DNA from: Chara braunii
Taxonomy: Eukaryota; Streptophyta; Charophyceae; Charales; Characeae
Direction of reading: 5' to 3'
Assembly (NCBI GenBank): GCA_003427395.1
Contig: BFEA01000057.1
Span: forward strand, 3,414,363-3,478,362
Length of the DNA: 64,000 nt
This document shows, piece after piece, positions 1 to 10,917 of this stretch. Numbering within the stretch: the stretch's first letter is position 1; each line of letters opens with the position of its first letter. A program made the position numbers and the translations under genes. The notes beneath the pieces are model-generated. The model searched no databases and had not been told where the DNA came from. It saw only the letters and a list, made by a program, of their open reading frames with translations.

Positions 1-47
1 GATCCTCAGTCCGAGTCCGTCGTGTCGAGTGAGTGAGTGTGTGTGTG

Positions 48-495
48 TGCTCTCACTCTCTCCCTCTCTCTCCTCTCCCTCGGCTCACCCTCAGCCTCGC
101 GCTCGTTACATCACCTCCACTCCTCTGCCCATCCTTCTCCACTAACCCTCCGCCGCTCTTCCGCTGCTCCTCCGCTCCTCCTCCGGCCCACCGCTGCAGC
201 TCTTCCTCTGCTCCTCCTCTGCCCCTCCTCCCCCCCACTCGTCTGCTCATTCTCCATGCCTCCGCCCCTCCTCCTCCGCTCATTCTCCGTGCCTTTGTCC
301 TTCCTCGTCCGCAGCTTCTCCGCCCCTGCTCCGCAGCTTCTCCGCTCTGCCTCCACCCGTCCTCTGCTCATCCTCCTCGCCTCCGCCCCTCCTCCACTCC
401 TCCGCCCGTCCTCCGCTCCTCCTCCGCCCCTCCTGGCCCCTCCTCCGCCCTTCTTCGGCCCCTCCTCCGCCCCTCCTCTGCGCCTCCTCTTTGCA
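48..495. repeat. CT-rich low-complexity tract
   Basis: Nearly pure C/T-rich degenerate minisatellite built from short ctcctccgcccct-like units. Every frame stays open because T/C-rich codons lack stops on this strand, giving Pro/Ser/Leu-rich or Arg/Gly/Glu-rich translations, but none looks like a protein. It may be a polypyrimidine promoter or LTR component; nothing in the sequence decides that. Confidence 0.8.
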
Positions 496-2682
496 AACGG
501 GTTTCAGTTGATGATAGGACAGTTCAGTATGGTTTTTCTTTTCTTTTCTTGTGGGTGAAGCCACAACAGGTACCCTTGTTGATGCATTTAAAATCCGGGC
601 AGGTGCGCTGGCTTTTCCGTGTCTCCATCTTCTTTGTTGGGGCTTTCAGTTCACTGGGGGCCATGTCAAGTGGTGGACCTCCCTGACCCTAATGCTCAGG
701 ATTTTTTCTCCTCTTTCTCTCGTGCCCCCTTTCTGTGTATCCTCGTAGGAATCTAATCTCGTCATGTTTGCTTAACTTTGACATGCCTGAGGGGAGGGGG
801 TTGTGGGCCAGTTATCCACCAGCCTACTATTTAACCAGTTGACAAATTTGATTTCTGCATCTGCTCTGCCCATAAGGAATGCATCAGGAATGCACATTAA
901 GAGGTGTTCAAAGGGTGTGGGATCTCTACAGACTAGTCCCCATACCTGATGAACATATACTTTTTGAGGAAGTTTTTTCAATGTCAGTTTTGCTTGATTG
1001 CTGTTTCAAATTTCACTTTGGCTGATAGTTATGCCGTCGTTTGGATTACTGTATGCAGGCACTCCCAATCTTTTTGAATGCATTGATGACTCCTTATGCT
1101 GCAATTCTCATGTCCGTGAGCATGATCTTACTTTTTGGGGAGGTAAGCCCGTAACCCTAAGACAGTGGTGGAGAAGGGAGGGAAACTCCAGAGGGGGCTC
1201 GGTTTCCATAAACACAAATAACATTCCAATGACAGAACATGCCATGTTTTGAGCATTCTGGAGTCAATCAGGCGTTTTCTGTTCAATGAACATGCAATAG
1301 TGTGGTGGAGGATATCCTTCTGTGAATGCAACTCATGCAATGGCCAGGCCCTTCTCGGCTGTATCATAGTTCTCATAAACTCGAACTACGAATATCTTGC
1401 ATAGGCCCAGGCAGATTCATTCACCGATCCAGTACAGTTACGGGCCACCCAGGCCTAGCTAGCTCTAGTCCATAAATGAAGCACACAGATAATCGAACTT
1501 CATTCAAATGGTCTATGCATAGATGTAGTGAAGTGTAAGATTATTGCGAGCGTAAGTTTTTTTGTCAGAAAGCTCCATATGTGAGGAATGTGTCCTCATG
1601 GGGCCCTAGACAACATGCATATGTTCTGGACTGTGGCCCCCAGCAAGCCTCATGCCTGTGCTAAGTGAAGGCGGGCCTGAATATCCACGAGAGGCCCTTA
1701 TCTCAGCATTTTCCAATGTGGGTATCAGATTGTTGCGGCACGTGAGTTGGTTGAAGTGCAACCTGGGCCTTACCCTGGGCTCTTCCAGAAGAAGCAGTTG
1801 CGTCAGGCAGTTGAGTCCAGGACGCAGGTGGTTGCGCCCTGGGCACACGCAGTGTAAGGGCGACACATCACGAAGTGGCCAAGGGCCAATGAGAATGCAG
1901 CACTGCCATCACATCTACCCCGCGAGCCAATGGAAACACAACAAACATTCCAAGCCTGGATAATCCTGGGTGTGCCCAACTAAAAAGGGCCCAGGCCCTC
2001 AACTGTAGACATGGGCGTGGGCGCAGACACTGGGACCGACCAGAAGCTACTGGAAACTTCCACGGCCAGGCCCAGACAGTCGAGCAGCAACAGCGACTCC
2101 CATGTAGGGAGCAGGCCAGCCAGTGAAGGGGATTCTGGCCTAGGCAGGCAATGCGGACACACTGATGCGATTGAGCACAAGTGTCTGCATGCGCTAATGC
2201 TGGCTGGGGCGCGAGCGGGCGCTGAGAGGTGTGGGGCCCTGCAGGGCAGCGGGGCGCCAAGCGGCCATAGCCGGGCTGCAGGGGTGCAGGCAGGTGGAGG
2301 CGACGGTGGTCTTCAGGAAGGAGGCGCAGGTGTGGGTGGACAAGGGGTGATGAGGGGAGTCGAGAGAACGTACCTGGTGTATATGGGAGGTCGGCAGTGG
2401 TGTTGATGCCATGTACATTGGTCTTCGTTGTCGAAGTGAGCCTGTTGCACGAATGTAGGTAGGCTAGGTAGGATAAGTAGAGTAGGCTGGGTGCTGGGCT
2501 CCAGACAGTAGGAGCGAAACTCAATATTGCATTGGTGCGGCCTGAGGGCTTGGACATGGGCTCACGAGTTCATCGTATCACTCTTATTTGGATGGAATCT
2601 TGGTGGATTTGAGCTCTCTGCTTGTTAAATGACTAGCTGGACTTCTGCGTGATTTTTATCACTCTCCCTCATATTCCTTGCA
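496..2682. other. No gene seen; probably holds the 5' LTR of element A
   Basis: No reading frame here resembles a known protein. The right edge is informative: it ends in ..ccttgCA, three bases before a tRNA-primer-like site at 2686, as the end of a 5' LTR should. The left end of that LTR cannot be placed because no second copy is in the window. A 690-bp open frame on the minus strand (1868-2557) is Pro/Leu/His-rich and unconvincing. Confidence 0.4.
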
Positions 2683-2685
2683 ATT

Positions 2686-2697
2686 TGGTATCGAAGC
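2686..2697 (+). other. tRNA primer-binding site of element A
   Basis: TGGTATCGAAGC resembles the initiator-Met-type primer site TGGTATCAGAGC. It lies three bases after a CA that would end the LTR, and about 1.4 kb before gag on the same strand. The same layout (..TTGCA, ATT, TGGTATCGGAGC) is found on the minus strand for element C at 31.6 kb, which supports both calls. Confidence 0.6.
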
Positions 2698-4135
2698 TGG
2701 TTTGAGATTGCCATCATCTGGTGCTGGTGGCATTGTTACTTGGTGCGCTGACGATGCTTCTGTGCAGTAAGGATACATTGGCGCTGACTTGAGTGAGCGA
2801 CACCCAGGTAGAGGGCTGGAAGGCTGTGGCGACAGCGGATGTATGTTGATGAGAGCATGCTGATGTGGAATTTTGGCTGAGGTGGCACTGCATTGCGATG
2901 TGGGTGGTACTGAAGTACGACCGGTCATCAAAATGCTCGTTGGCTCAACTGGTGAGAAATCTGTGGTTGGGGGCAGCTATCTGCGGGTACGCTGTTCCCT
3001 TACCTTATCTTCCCTCTCAATCTCTTCTTACCATGAGGAAGTAAGTCCAACCTTGAGTGTCCTCTTTGAGAAAGGAGTCGTGAGCGCTCTACCTTGAGAG
3101 ACGACATTCTTCCCGGTGGTGCATCTGGCAGGAGAGGGTGGTGCCTCTGAAATGCCCTGGTCGAAGCACGGGTCACGGTCACCATGCCAACCCATGTTGC
3201 TTTGTCCTTTAAGGCTCTTTGCTGCGCTAATAGAGGGACCAGTCCTATGCAGACATAAACCAGACCATCTATAAATATTTATGGCGGGGTTCTGATCTGT
3301 ACATTGGCTGTGATCGCCGTCCTGTCTGCGACGTTAAACAATTCATGAGGACCTTGGGGGCTGTCCTTAAAACGCCTCTTGATCAGCCAGATCAGTTAGA
3401 CGTAAGGCTCGTTGCACGCGAGGATAAAGAGAGGGCAGCGAATTCCTGGGCACAGGGGTGGGCTGTTAATGCTCACCTTAGACACCGCTGCTTGATGCTG
3501 CGGATAGGCACGTTGGATACAGGCGAAGGAAGGTACCAATTGGTGCTCAACTGTTAATCACAACCATACCCATTGTGCATACATCTTCTCACATGATTTA
3601 TTTTTATTTTGATTAGTTGGTGGACAGACTGCTATCACCTAACAGACAGCCTAGATCAGTTCTGTAGCGTTCTGCCATAGCTGGTTCTCACAAAAGCTGC
3701 TGTGAGTGAAACTAATCAGAGTAGGATTAGATCATGTGTACAGTTTGTGTAGATGTTGCTGATACCGCTTGAACAGTAGCCGAGGTGACTTGTCAATTTT
3801 TTTATTTTTATTTTTACCCGATCAGACACATGTAGTAGGCCCCAGTGAGGGCATTAGTCCAAACAGTGTCTGCCTAGCTGATGATTGGACCAGGCAGTGG
3901 TGAGGATAGCTTTGTAGGAAGGAGGGTGACACATCAAGAGTCCCTTAGGATTCCAATCGTGCACCAAGCTTTACCACCCGAGGGAGAAAAGGCTATATGA
4001 CGGGAAGTAGTAGTTCAACGTTTGCAGAGGGCTAGAGAAGCGGCATCAGCAGCGGAGCAATTGCTTGCAGCGGCAGCAGCCACTGCAGCAGCTATGGCTA
4101 CTTCCGTTGCTTCCTCCAGTTAGCAGAGCGTAGGC
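2698..4135 (+). other. Untranslated leader of element A
   Basis: This is the stretch between the primer site and gag of element A. No coding region is evident. Positions 3311-3400 are clearly related to 38768-38850, which lies in the same place (between primer site and gag) in the E-like element, so the two families share a leader segment. The end (about 4020-4120) is rich in gcagcagc-type triplets just before gag. Confidence 0.5.
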
Positions 4136-5763
4136 ATGCCGACCAGTTCACAGTCCACATCCAGGGGGGTGGGATCAAGTAGTTCTTCTAGTCAGATGGC
4201 GGGCTCGCAGTACAGCTCGCCACCTCCACGCACTAGAGAGACCATTCAACTCCAGCGAGTGGAGTTGATCCGCTTATGGTTAGAGAAGGAACTTAGAGAA
4301 GCTATTGAAAGAGAAACGAAGATTAGAACTAGGAAAGTCAGACTAGAGAATAGGAGGGCAGTCAAAGATGTTGTAGCAGGGTTAGATGACACCGTTGTTG
4401 ATGATAATACAAGGATCCTCAATGCAGGACTCTTGTCCATGCAGGCTTACATGGACAACAAACTGGAAGCTATCCAAAATACCCTAGACCTGATTCCGAG
4501 TGCCGTGCAGGGGTGGGAAGGATTTTTCCATCTCCAACAGGCGGGCCCAGTTTCCGGCCTCCAGTTTTTCCATCACCGGTTTCCTCGCCGGTTATGACAA
4601 GTCCCACTATGTCTCAGTTTAGCAGTTCACCAAGCGGTACATCAGCAGCAGCGTCACAGACTGTTGCTTCTTCATCTTCTAATTCAGCGGGTGGTGCTAC
4701 ACAACAGTTGGTCCCACCAGTGGGACAACAGCAGCCTTGGTACCCCAAGACTCCTTTGAAACCACCCTCAACCTTCTGAGGTGATAAGAAGGATGAGGCT
4801 CTCGACACTTGGTTGAGAACGGTACCAGTGTGGGTAAGGGCAAAGAGGACGCTGTTAGAGGAAGAGGTGATCACTGCCGCCTCGTATCTTGAGGGTTCGG
4901 CAGCACGATGGATAGATCGATGATTAGCCTCGAAAGGGTTCGGCAGGCGTATGAACGATTGGGCTAAGACCCATAGTTTAGAGAGCTTTATGGAGTTGGT
5001 AGAAACGCGATGGAACAACCCTCAGCAGGCCCAACAAGCCACTAACTCGTTGACCCGGCTTAATACTAAGAAGTACAAGTCCGCGTGTGAGTTTACCTCT
5101 GCCGTGGAGCATCTCATTGTTGTCCCCAACGTGCGCTATGATCCACAGGTCTTAATGACCATGTTCTTGAGATGTCTTCCCACAAAAGTCATGAACTTGC
5201 TCGTCAGCGAGGCCAACATTGAATCTCATACTCTGGACTCCTTTAGCAAGAAGGCCCTAGACTTAGAGGCTAGGCAAGGAGGAGCCCAACAACCCTCTAC
5301 GGATGGAAGAAAGAAGAAGAGTCCATAGGAGTGGAAAAAAAAAGGTAGTGGATTGATGATCGTTGATTCCGAAGGGAATCAAACGGAGATCGATGATTAT
5401 TCCGACTTAGTGGACGGTACAAAGTTTGAAGATGAGGATAGTGTTGAAGGTAGCAACCCCGCTTTGCTAGTACAGGTTAAGGCAGGCAGCCACGACAAGG
5501 GCGGTCAATTGAAGAGTCAGGGGCAGACCCAAAACTCAAACAAGACACCAGCTTGGGTGATGGCGGGTCTGGATCAAGATGTGTGGCAAGACCGTTATTT
5601 GCGAGGAGCTTGCGTTAACTGTGGTGAGTATGGCCATCAGCAGTTGAGATGCAAGAACGAGAAGGTATCGCAGAAGATACCTCCCAAAGGTTGTTTTGGG
5701 AACTCTTCTTCCCATAGTACGGCTTCTACGAGCTCCAATTCGGGAAACATATCGGGCCAGTAG
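4136..5763 (+). pseudogene. gag: Ty3/gypsy gag of element A, broken
   Basis: Gag would form the virus-like particle and bind element RNA. The N-terminal piece (4136-4597) is Ser-rich, then charged and helical. After a frame change comes a stretch with the gag-core pattern KKDEALDTWLRT and AASYLEGSAARW (about 4780-4920), interrupted by in-frame stops. The next pieces (4951-5328, 5353-5763) continue it and hold a CCHC zinc knuckle, CVNCGEYGHQQLRC, near 5608-5650, which marks the nucleocapsid. At least two frame changes and three stops are visible, so it cannot make a full Gag. It lies directly upstream of protease/RT on the same strand. Confidence 0.8.
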
Positions 5764-7288
5764 AAGTTGTGGCTGCTTCTATTCTTGATGAAGTGGGCGA
5801 TGTACCCTCCGCACTTCAGGAGTTGGCTGAAGCTATTGACTCTTGAGTCACCCCGCAGACGCATCTTGACCCAACGATACTCTGTTCATTGGATGTGTCT
5901 GAGAACTTAGAGGACTTACAAAGTGAGTGGTCGGCGAGAGACCCTCGTGAGTCTTGGGTGGCACTAAGTAGAGGTCCAAGAGGGGAGCACTTCGTTGTGG
6001 AAGTCGGTGTAGGTATCCGCAAGTGTGGTGCCTTCGTAGACATTGGCTCCACGCGGAACTTTTTGAGTCACGATTGCGTCGAGAGATTGCGCGTAGGGGA
6101 CCAGGTGTAGCGCTTGGGTAGATCTGCATTTGCCCTAGCCAACAAAGAGCGCATGGTTGTTGATGACTATATCAAGGACGTAGTCTGCACCTTCTATTAT
6201 GGAGGTGGGGAACTTTATCATAAGATTTTGTTCGTAGTTAGCGACGACTTGCCATTCGATGTGTTGTTAGATATGTACTACCTCGAGGTTGCAAAGCCCC
6301 AATTTGACTGGGACCGAAAGGTGCTTAGGCATGCACTACCGGAAGGGAGGATAGTCTGACTTGCAAAGTATAAGGCTAACAATCTGATAGACACTTCTGG
6401 TTGTATGTGTGCATCAACATTCTATAATTGCTATAAACAAAATCAAGAGGAGGGTATGCACTTAGTTTTTGTCTTTGAAAAAGGGGAGGTCGTTCAAACA
6501 CCCCCAGAGATAGAAAATGTCGTCGCAAGGTACCCTGATTTGTTCGATGAGCCTTCAGGAGTCGTAGAAAGGGAGGTTGTCCATGCCATAGAGATAGTTC
6601 CAGAGAGCAAGATACCCAAAGGAAAAATCTATAGGATGGCACCGACCGAGTTAGACGAACTTCGGCGACAACTGAAAGAGCTCACAGAAAAGGGTTGGAT
6701 ACTGCCTAGCACCTCTCCCTTTGGCTCACCAGTCCTATTTGTCCAAAAGAAGGGGGGGGCACTAATGATGTGAATTGATTATAGAGGTCTCAATGTCATC
6801 ATTGTTAAGAACACAGAGCCTCTACAGCACATCGACGACCTTCTGGATAGGGTGCAGGGGTGTAACTACTATACGAAGATAGACTTAAAATTCGACTACC
6901 ATTAAATTGTCATTAGACGAAAGGACCAAAACAAAACCGCTTTCCAAAGCAGGTATGATCTGTACGAGTTTGTGGTGATGCCCTTCGGCCTTTGCAATGC
7001 ATCGGGTACATTCCAGCACGCCATGAATAAGATATGTAATGACTACTTAGATAAGTTCATCATCGTGTACGTCGACGGCATACTTATTTTCAGTAGAACA
7101 GTCGAGGAGCATGCCCAACATGTAGAAACCATAGTTTCACTCCTTGGACAACACAAGTATAAGATTAACTTAGAGAAATGCGAGTTTGGTTGCACTTAAA
7201 TCTTGTACTTGGGTCATGAGATATCTGCGGAAGGGATAAGGCCTGAAAATGCCAAGGTGGCTAGCATTTGTGATTGGCCACGAGTAAA
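5764..7288 (+). pseudogene. pol: Ty3/gypsy pol of element A: protease and RT, truncated
   Basis: The aspartic protease has its active site as VDIGSTRNFLS near 6040-6065, where the usual D-S/T-G is changed to DIG, and a second strand DLPFDVLLDMYY near 6250. The RT follows, with EIVPESKIPKGKIYRM (about 6590), VLFVQKKGG, IDYRGLN, KIDLKFDYH, FVVMPFGLCNASGTFQ (about 6970) and IIVYVDGILIF (about 7060). The catalytic YxDD is mutated to YVDG, and stops interrupt the frame near 6773, 6903 and 7198. Similarity stops at about 7280 in the segment ENAKVASICDWPR, where the Penelope-like element begins. RNase H and integrase are missing. Confidence 0.85.
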
Positions 7289-8207
7289 GAGTAAAAATTC
7301 ACAATGTAGTTCAAAGGTTTACATCTCGTAGCATAACCACATCGTATAAGAGCGTGAAGGGATTCACGCTACAGACCTTCTCCTCTACTACTCAGTCTGT
7401 GTCGAGAGCTGCAACTCTTCTCCAATAAGTACTTACGCAACTACTCAAAAAAACCGTAGATCGTACCATTAGCGTTATCGCCTGGGTACTATCTGCAACA
7501 GCACCCGGTAACCCGTACCCGAAGTTCCCGCCTGAGCGGGGAGTACTTCAATCCCGGTTTCAGGTGTAAGTACAACATATCTACTCAAAAGACGTAGCAA
7601 GTACCTCGACGTTACCTGGATACTAACTGCATCTGCTCAGAAACATATACCCCGGTAGCCTGTACCTCGAAGTTCCCGCCACAACTAGTACAACTCAGTA
7701 CCCAGTCCGGGCTTGCAGACGTAGTTCAAAAAATGTTACTATACTGTGGTTCCTAGGACCACGCGGTGTCGCGTGGAGCTAGGAATCAAACAAATAAATA
7801 TATAAATAAATAAATAAATACGAAAGGAAATGAAGATTAGTAAATGACAATGTCATAGGCTGGCAAGCGGGTCAGATCCAGGACCTGTATCGANAAATAA
7901 ATAAATACGAAAGGAAATGAAGATTAGTAAATGACAATGTCATAGGCTGGCAAGCGGGTCAGATCCAGGACCTGTATCGATTCGATCAAACACATCGGGT
8001 CANGATTCGTATTCACNGACACCGGGCAAATCTGGCTTCACTTCTCATCTGTCGGCTGCATCCAGCAGGGAGTCGGTCGCCAATCCCCTTGTCTCTTGTC
8101 TCTTAGTGTGCCATAGCGCGCCCTTTCTTCTGTGGGTCTGGTATCGGTCCATAGCCTTGGTGGTCATTCTCCATTTTTTACCCTCCTCTTTCCTCTTAAG
8201 TCCGTCC
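7289..8207 (-). repeat. Terminal direct repeat (pseudo-LTR) of the Penelope-like element, 3' copy
   Basis: This matches 12709-13540 in the same orientation over its whole length. By eye about 29 differences fall in the first 510 or so bases (about 6 percent), most of them C/T or A/G changes. It is longer than its partner only because an 86-bp stretch is repeated across a single N at 7894. The repeat contains an AT-rich (aaat)n tract near 7795-7820. No hammerhead ribozyme core could be found in it by eye. Confidence 0.85.
7808..7980. repeat. 86-bp exact duplication across a single N (likely assembly join)
   Basis: Positions 7808-7893 and 7895-7980 are the same 86 bases separated by one N at 7894. 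The partner terminal repeat at 12.7-13.5 kb has this stretch only once. The simplest reading is two contig ends that overlap but were not merged. Confidence 0.85.
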
Positions 8208-8279
8208 CCCCCAGTACTTATAGCACGTCCTCAGTTTGCTAACCATTTCCAACAGGACCCTCCCACCCACCCTCGTGGC

Positions 8280-9243
8280 TACTTTACCCAAAGCCGAAAA
8301 AAATATGCTACTAGGAAAACTTGCCCCTTTCAGTTCTCTGTGGAGAGTCATAGTGCATCCGAGCTCGTGTTGCTTAGAATTCGATACATCGTACCCATAA
8401 TATTTGCAATCTTTTGCTCTCTGGGTCCAAAGGAATCAAAATTTCTGGTAATCATGAATTTCGGCTTGTCTGGTTGTTCCCACATACTCTCAGCATTCTT
8501 GAATTTGTGCATTGAGATAATTTATTTTGGCTCTTCAAGTATGAAAATTCTTCTTTCAAGGAAATCGACAATCCCCAGGCCGGAATCAGTGCGTTCTAGT
8601 CTCAGATCACCATGATAGCACGTAGTAATCATATCCATTGTTTGTTCTGTCTTTCTTCAACTTGAAGGATCGTTCCTCTCATATAAACCTAATAGAAGTA
8701 GGTCATCCACGTACCTTTTGCCGAGGAGGCATTTCTTATCTTTCCCGAGTGTTCTTAGGAATTTCTCCTCGGCGTACATGCAAACCAGCGCAGCTAGTGG
8801 GGGGCTGGCCTGTCCTCCCTTTATCCTGTCTCAGAATAGCGCCAGCAGACTTAAAGAAAACGTGATCCAGCAAAAAACCGGTCAGTTTCTTGAGGTCACT
8901 CAGCCTTAATGATTTCCATCCTTTCTCACCGGCCGCTTTCCCAAGTGTTGCTTTCTTCCCGTGTGTTTCACTCTCACCCAATATTTCCCTTTTTCTTTGA
9001 ATTTTGAGAAAGTTCACTGTGTGGAATTCTTGAAAACATTTCCTTGATATCGTAAGTCCGAGCAATCACCCCCAGATCGTCCTTTTTGACATGCTCGTCG
9101 ACAGTAGAAAGGAACCTCGTCAAGTCACTGCCTGATACTAGATTGAAGTGTTCCCCCTTCATTATTCTAATCATCAGGTTTAGCGCTTTGACCAGATTCT
9201 TGCTTGCAAATCTCGCTGGGTTAGCAAAGGAGGGACAAATTGG
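8280..9243 (-). pseudogene. Reverse transcriptase domain of the Penelope-like ORF2, broken
   Basis: It continues the frame of the ORF at 10893-9244 after an in-frame TGA. Recognisable RT pieces in order: RTYDIKEMFSRIPH (motif A, about 9030-9070), ILRQDKG (8817 and above), then after a frame change QASPPLAALVCMYAEEKFL (motif B), and GKRYVDDLLLL with the catalytic YVDD at 8702-8713 (motif C). A later part, MITRNFDSFGPREQKI, fits the thumb region. At least two frameshifts and several stops separate the pieces, so this copy cannot make active RT. The DKG tripeptide near motif B is, as I recall, typical of the Chlamys/Naiad Penelope-like group. Confidence 0.8.
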
Positions 9244-10893
9244 TCATTTTTTATCGAGATCCTTTTCTTTACTCATGATAAATGCGTTCTGGAGTCTTCC
9301 TTTACTATCCCACCATCCAATTTTGTCTAATTGTAGTTTCTTGAACTGCAGTCTCATCTCTCGGCATACATCTCCCTCGGATCCATAGATCTTCACAAAG
9401 TCTGGATTGTCATTAAAAGTTTTTCTCATACTGTCACAGTACATCATTGGGCATTCGATGAGAGTTGCGCCCGGGTTTCTATCCAAGGGAGAAAGAGTCA
9501 ATCCTTGGAAGGCCTCTTTCACTCCTAGGACATATTCACATGTTATGGCCTTGTCTGGTATTGGGGGTCCCACTCGACTGAGCTTTCGTGGTGAGATCCT
9601 ACATTCACCAGTTACGCCAGCCTTGTGGAGCTCCCTCACGACCAACTTGCAGGCTTTGTTCATGATGCTCAGAGTCTGAATACGACCTAGGTATGGTACG
9701 TTCCGTGAATTGAACAGGAAAGAATCAACTTCCGGGACATGCCCATCTATTTTGGGCAGTTCAAACCTGTGGCACTCGCAGTCGTGGATTTCCTCGGCTG
9801 TGACAACCTTATGGTTATGCAGAAGGTCTGCGACAGTCTTGGCTTTTGTCGAGACAACACACAACTTCTTTTGCATGAGGTCAGCGAGTTCCGGTGGTTT
9901 AATTCTTTCTCCGATCCATTCACAGACTTCTCTTCTTACACATCGTTTGTCAATGTTCGGACAGAAAGGAATTTTAACAACTATTCTCTTTCTTGGGTTG
10001 AATCCAAGTCTTCTCTTTAACTCCGAAGCAATCAAACTGCGAATGCTTTGCCTTCCTCTCTTCCCGTTCACACTTTTCAATCCTTTCAACATTCTGAGTA
10101 GTCCGACAGTATCTTTACCCCGAAGTGTGCTTTTGTGTTTCCATGGTGCTCTCAATAGTGTAATGATTTCAGATTTCCTTCGATCGGATTCTGATTCAGT
10201 CTTTACGAGGCAATACAGGTCCCATTGGCCACCCTGCTCAAACATGCGTTTCATATCTCTAAGGGTATAACATCCCGTGGAATCAGAAAATTTAGAATCA
10301 CCGTACACCAACAGATTTCCAGTCGGTTCATTCTTCATAAGATCGGACGAAAAAAGAATAGGAGTCCATACTTCAGGTGTCCTAGAACTCTTGCGTATTG
10401 CTTTCCTATTTTTCCTTGGTCTGCTTCGCACTTTCTTTTTTCGACTATTAAGACCAGGATTCTCACTCTCAATGACCTTATTTTCCATTCGCAGCAGGTT
10501 ACCCTTCCCCCCTGTCCACACCGGAATAGCAGTGTAGGACTCTATTCCTTGCTTGTTCAACCATTTATGCACTTTATGCACTTTGAATATTGGGTCACGT
10601 ACGGCAGTGTGAGCATGTTCGCTCCACCTATCTGCCAAAGTTCTACCGGTCTGTCCGACATATACCTGTCTACAGAACGGTGAGACAAGGAGGTACACAC
10701 ACGATCGGGCTTTAGTCGGGTCTATCAGGCAGTCCCAGTTTATCCCAGCCCAATATTTAGTATAAGTGCATCCCCATCTAATGTGGCCAAGCAAGCATGA
10801 AAGAAGAGTGCCTATTCGGAAGGCACATTCGAGTTCTATCCTTGAGGAACCATCGAAACGAGGAATCGCAGCGCAAATCCTTCGAAGTGTCAT
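9244..10893 (-). CDS. ORF2 N-terminal part: GIY-YIG endonuclease of a Penelope-like element (549 aa)
   Basis: The domain would cut target DNA to prime reverse transcription. GIY-YIG residues are all in place: VYL at residues 66-68, YVG at 78-80 in VYVGQTGRTLADRWSEH, the conserved Arg at 89, Glu at 137 (LLRMENK) and Asn at 149 in ESENPGLN. Then comes a very basic stretch (RKKKVRSRPRKNRK, 151-164) and a roughly 350-residue linker containing a Cys-x-Cys motif (HDCECHRF, Cys372 and Cys374). The ORF ends at a TGA, after which the same frame continues into RT motifs, so the native protein was longer and this is its intact front half. It begins 24 bp after ORF1 ends. The first Met is used as start; a further in-frame start is possible. 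Function of the linker is unknown. Confidence 0.8.
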   Translation of the reverse strand: MTLRRICAAIPRFDGSSRIELECAFRIGTLLSCLLGHIRWGCTYTKYWAGINWDCLIDPTKARSCVYLLVSPFCRQVYVGQTGRTLADRWSEHAHTAVRDPIFKVHKVHKWLNKQGIESYTAIPVWTGGKGNLLRMENKVIESENPGLNSRKKKVRSRPRKNRKAIRKSSRTPEVWTPILFSSDLMKNEPTGNLLVYGDSKFSDSTGCYTLRDMKRMFEQGGQWDLYCLVKTESESDRRKSEIITLLRAPWKHKSTLRGKDTVGLLRMLKGLKSVNGKRGRQSIRSLIASELKRRLGFNPRKRIVVKIPFCPNIDKRCVRREVCEWIGERIKPPELADLMQKKLCVVSTKAKTVADLLHNHKVVTAEEIHDCECHRFELPKIDGHVPEVDSFLFNSRNVPYLGRIQTLSIMNKACKLVVRELHKAGVTGECRISPRKLSRVGPPIPDKAITCEYVLGVKEAFQGLTLSPLDRNPGATLIECPMMYCDSMRKTFNDNPDFVKIYGSEGDVCREMRLQFKKLQLDKIGWWDSKGRLQNAFIMSKEKDLDKK

Positions 10894-10917
10894 TGTCAGA
10901 CTACGTTTAGACAGGAT

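Noticed and set aside
33-686. Long overlapping open frames on both strands near the left end
   Set aside because: They come from a C/T-only repeat tract that contains no stop codons by composition; the translations are Ser/Pro/Leu or Arg/Gly/Glu repeats without domain character.
1868-2557. 229-aa minus-strand open frame as a gene
   Set aside because: Composition is Pro/Leu/His/Ser-rich and without domains; it lies in the region expected to be the LTR of element A.
9086-10683. Several plus-strand frames of 90-186 aa
   Set aside because: They are antisense to the GIY-YIG ORF of the Penelope-like element, which has recognisable motifs.
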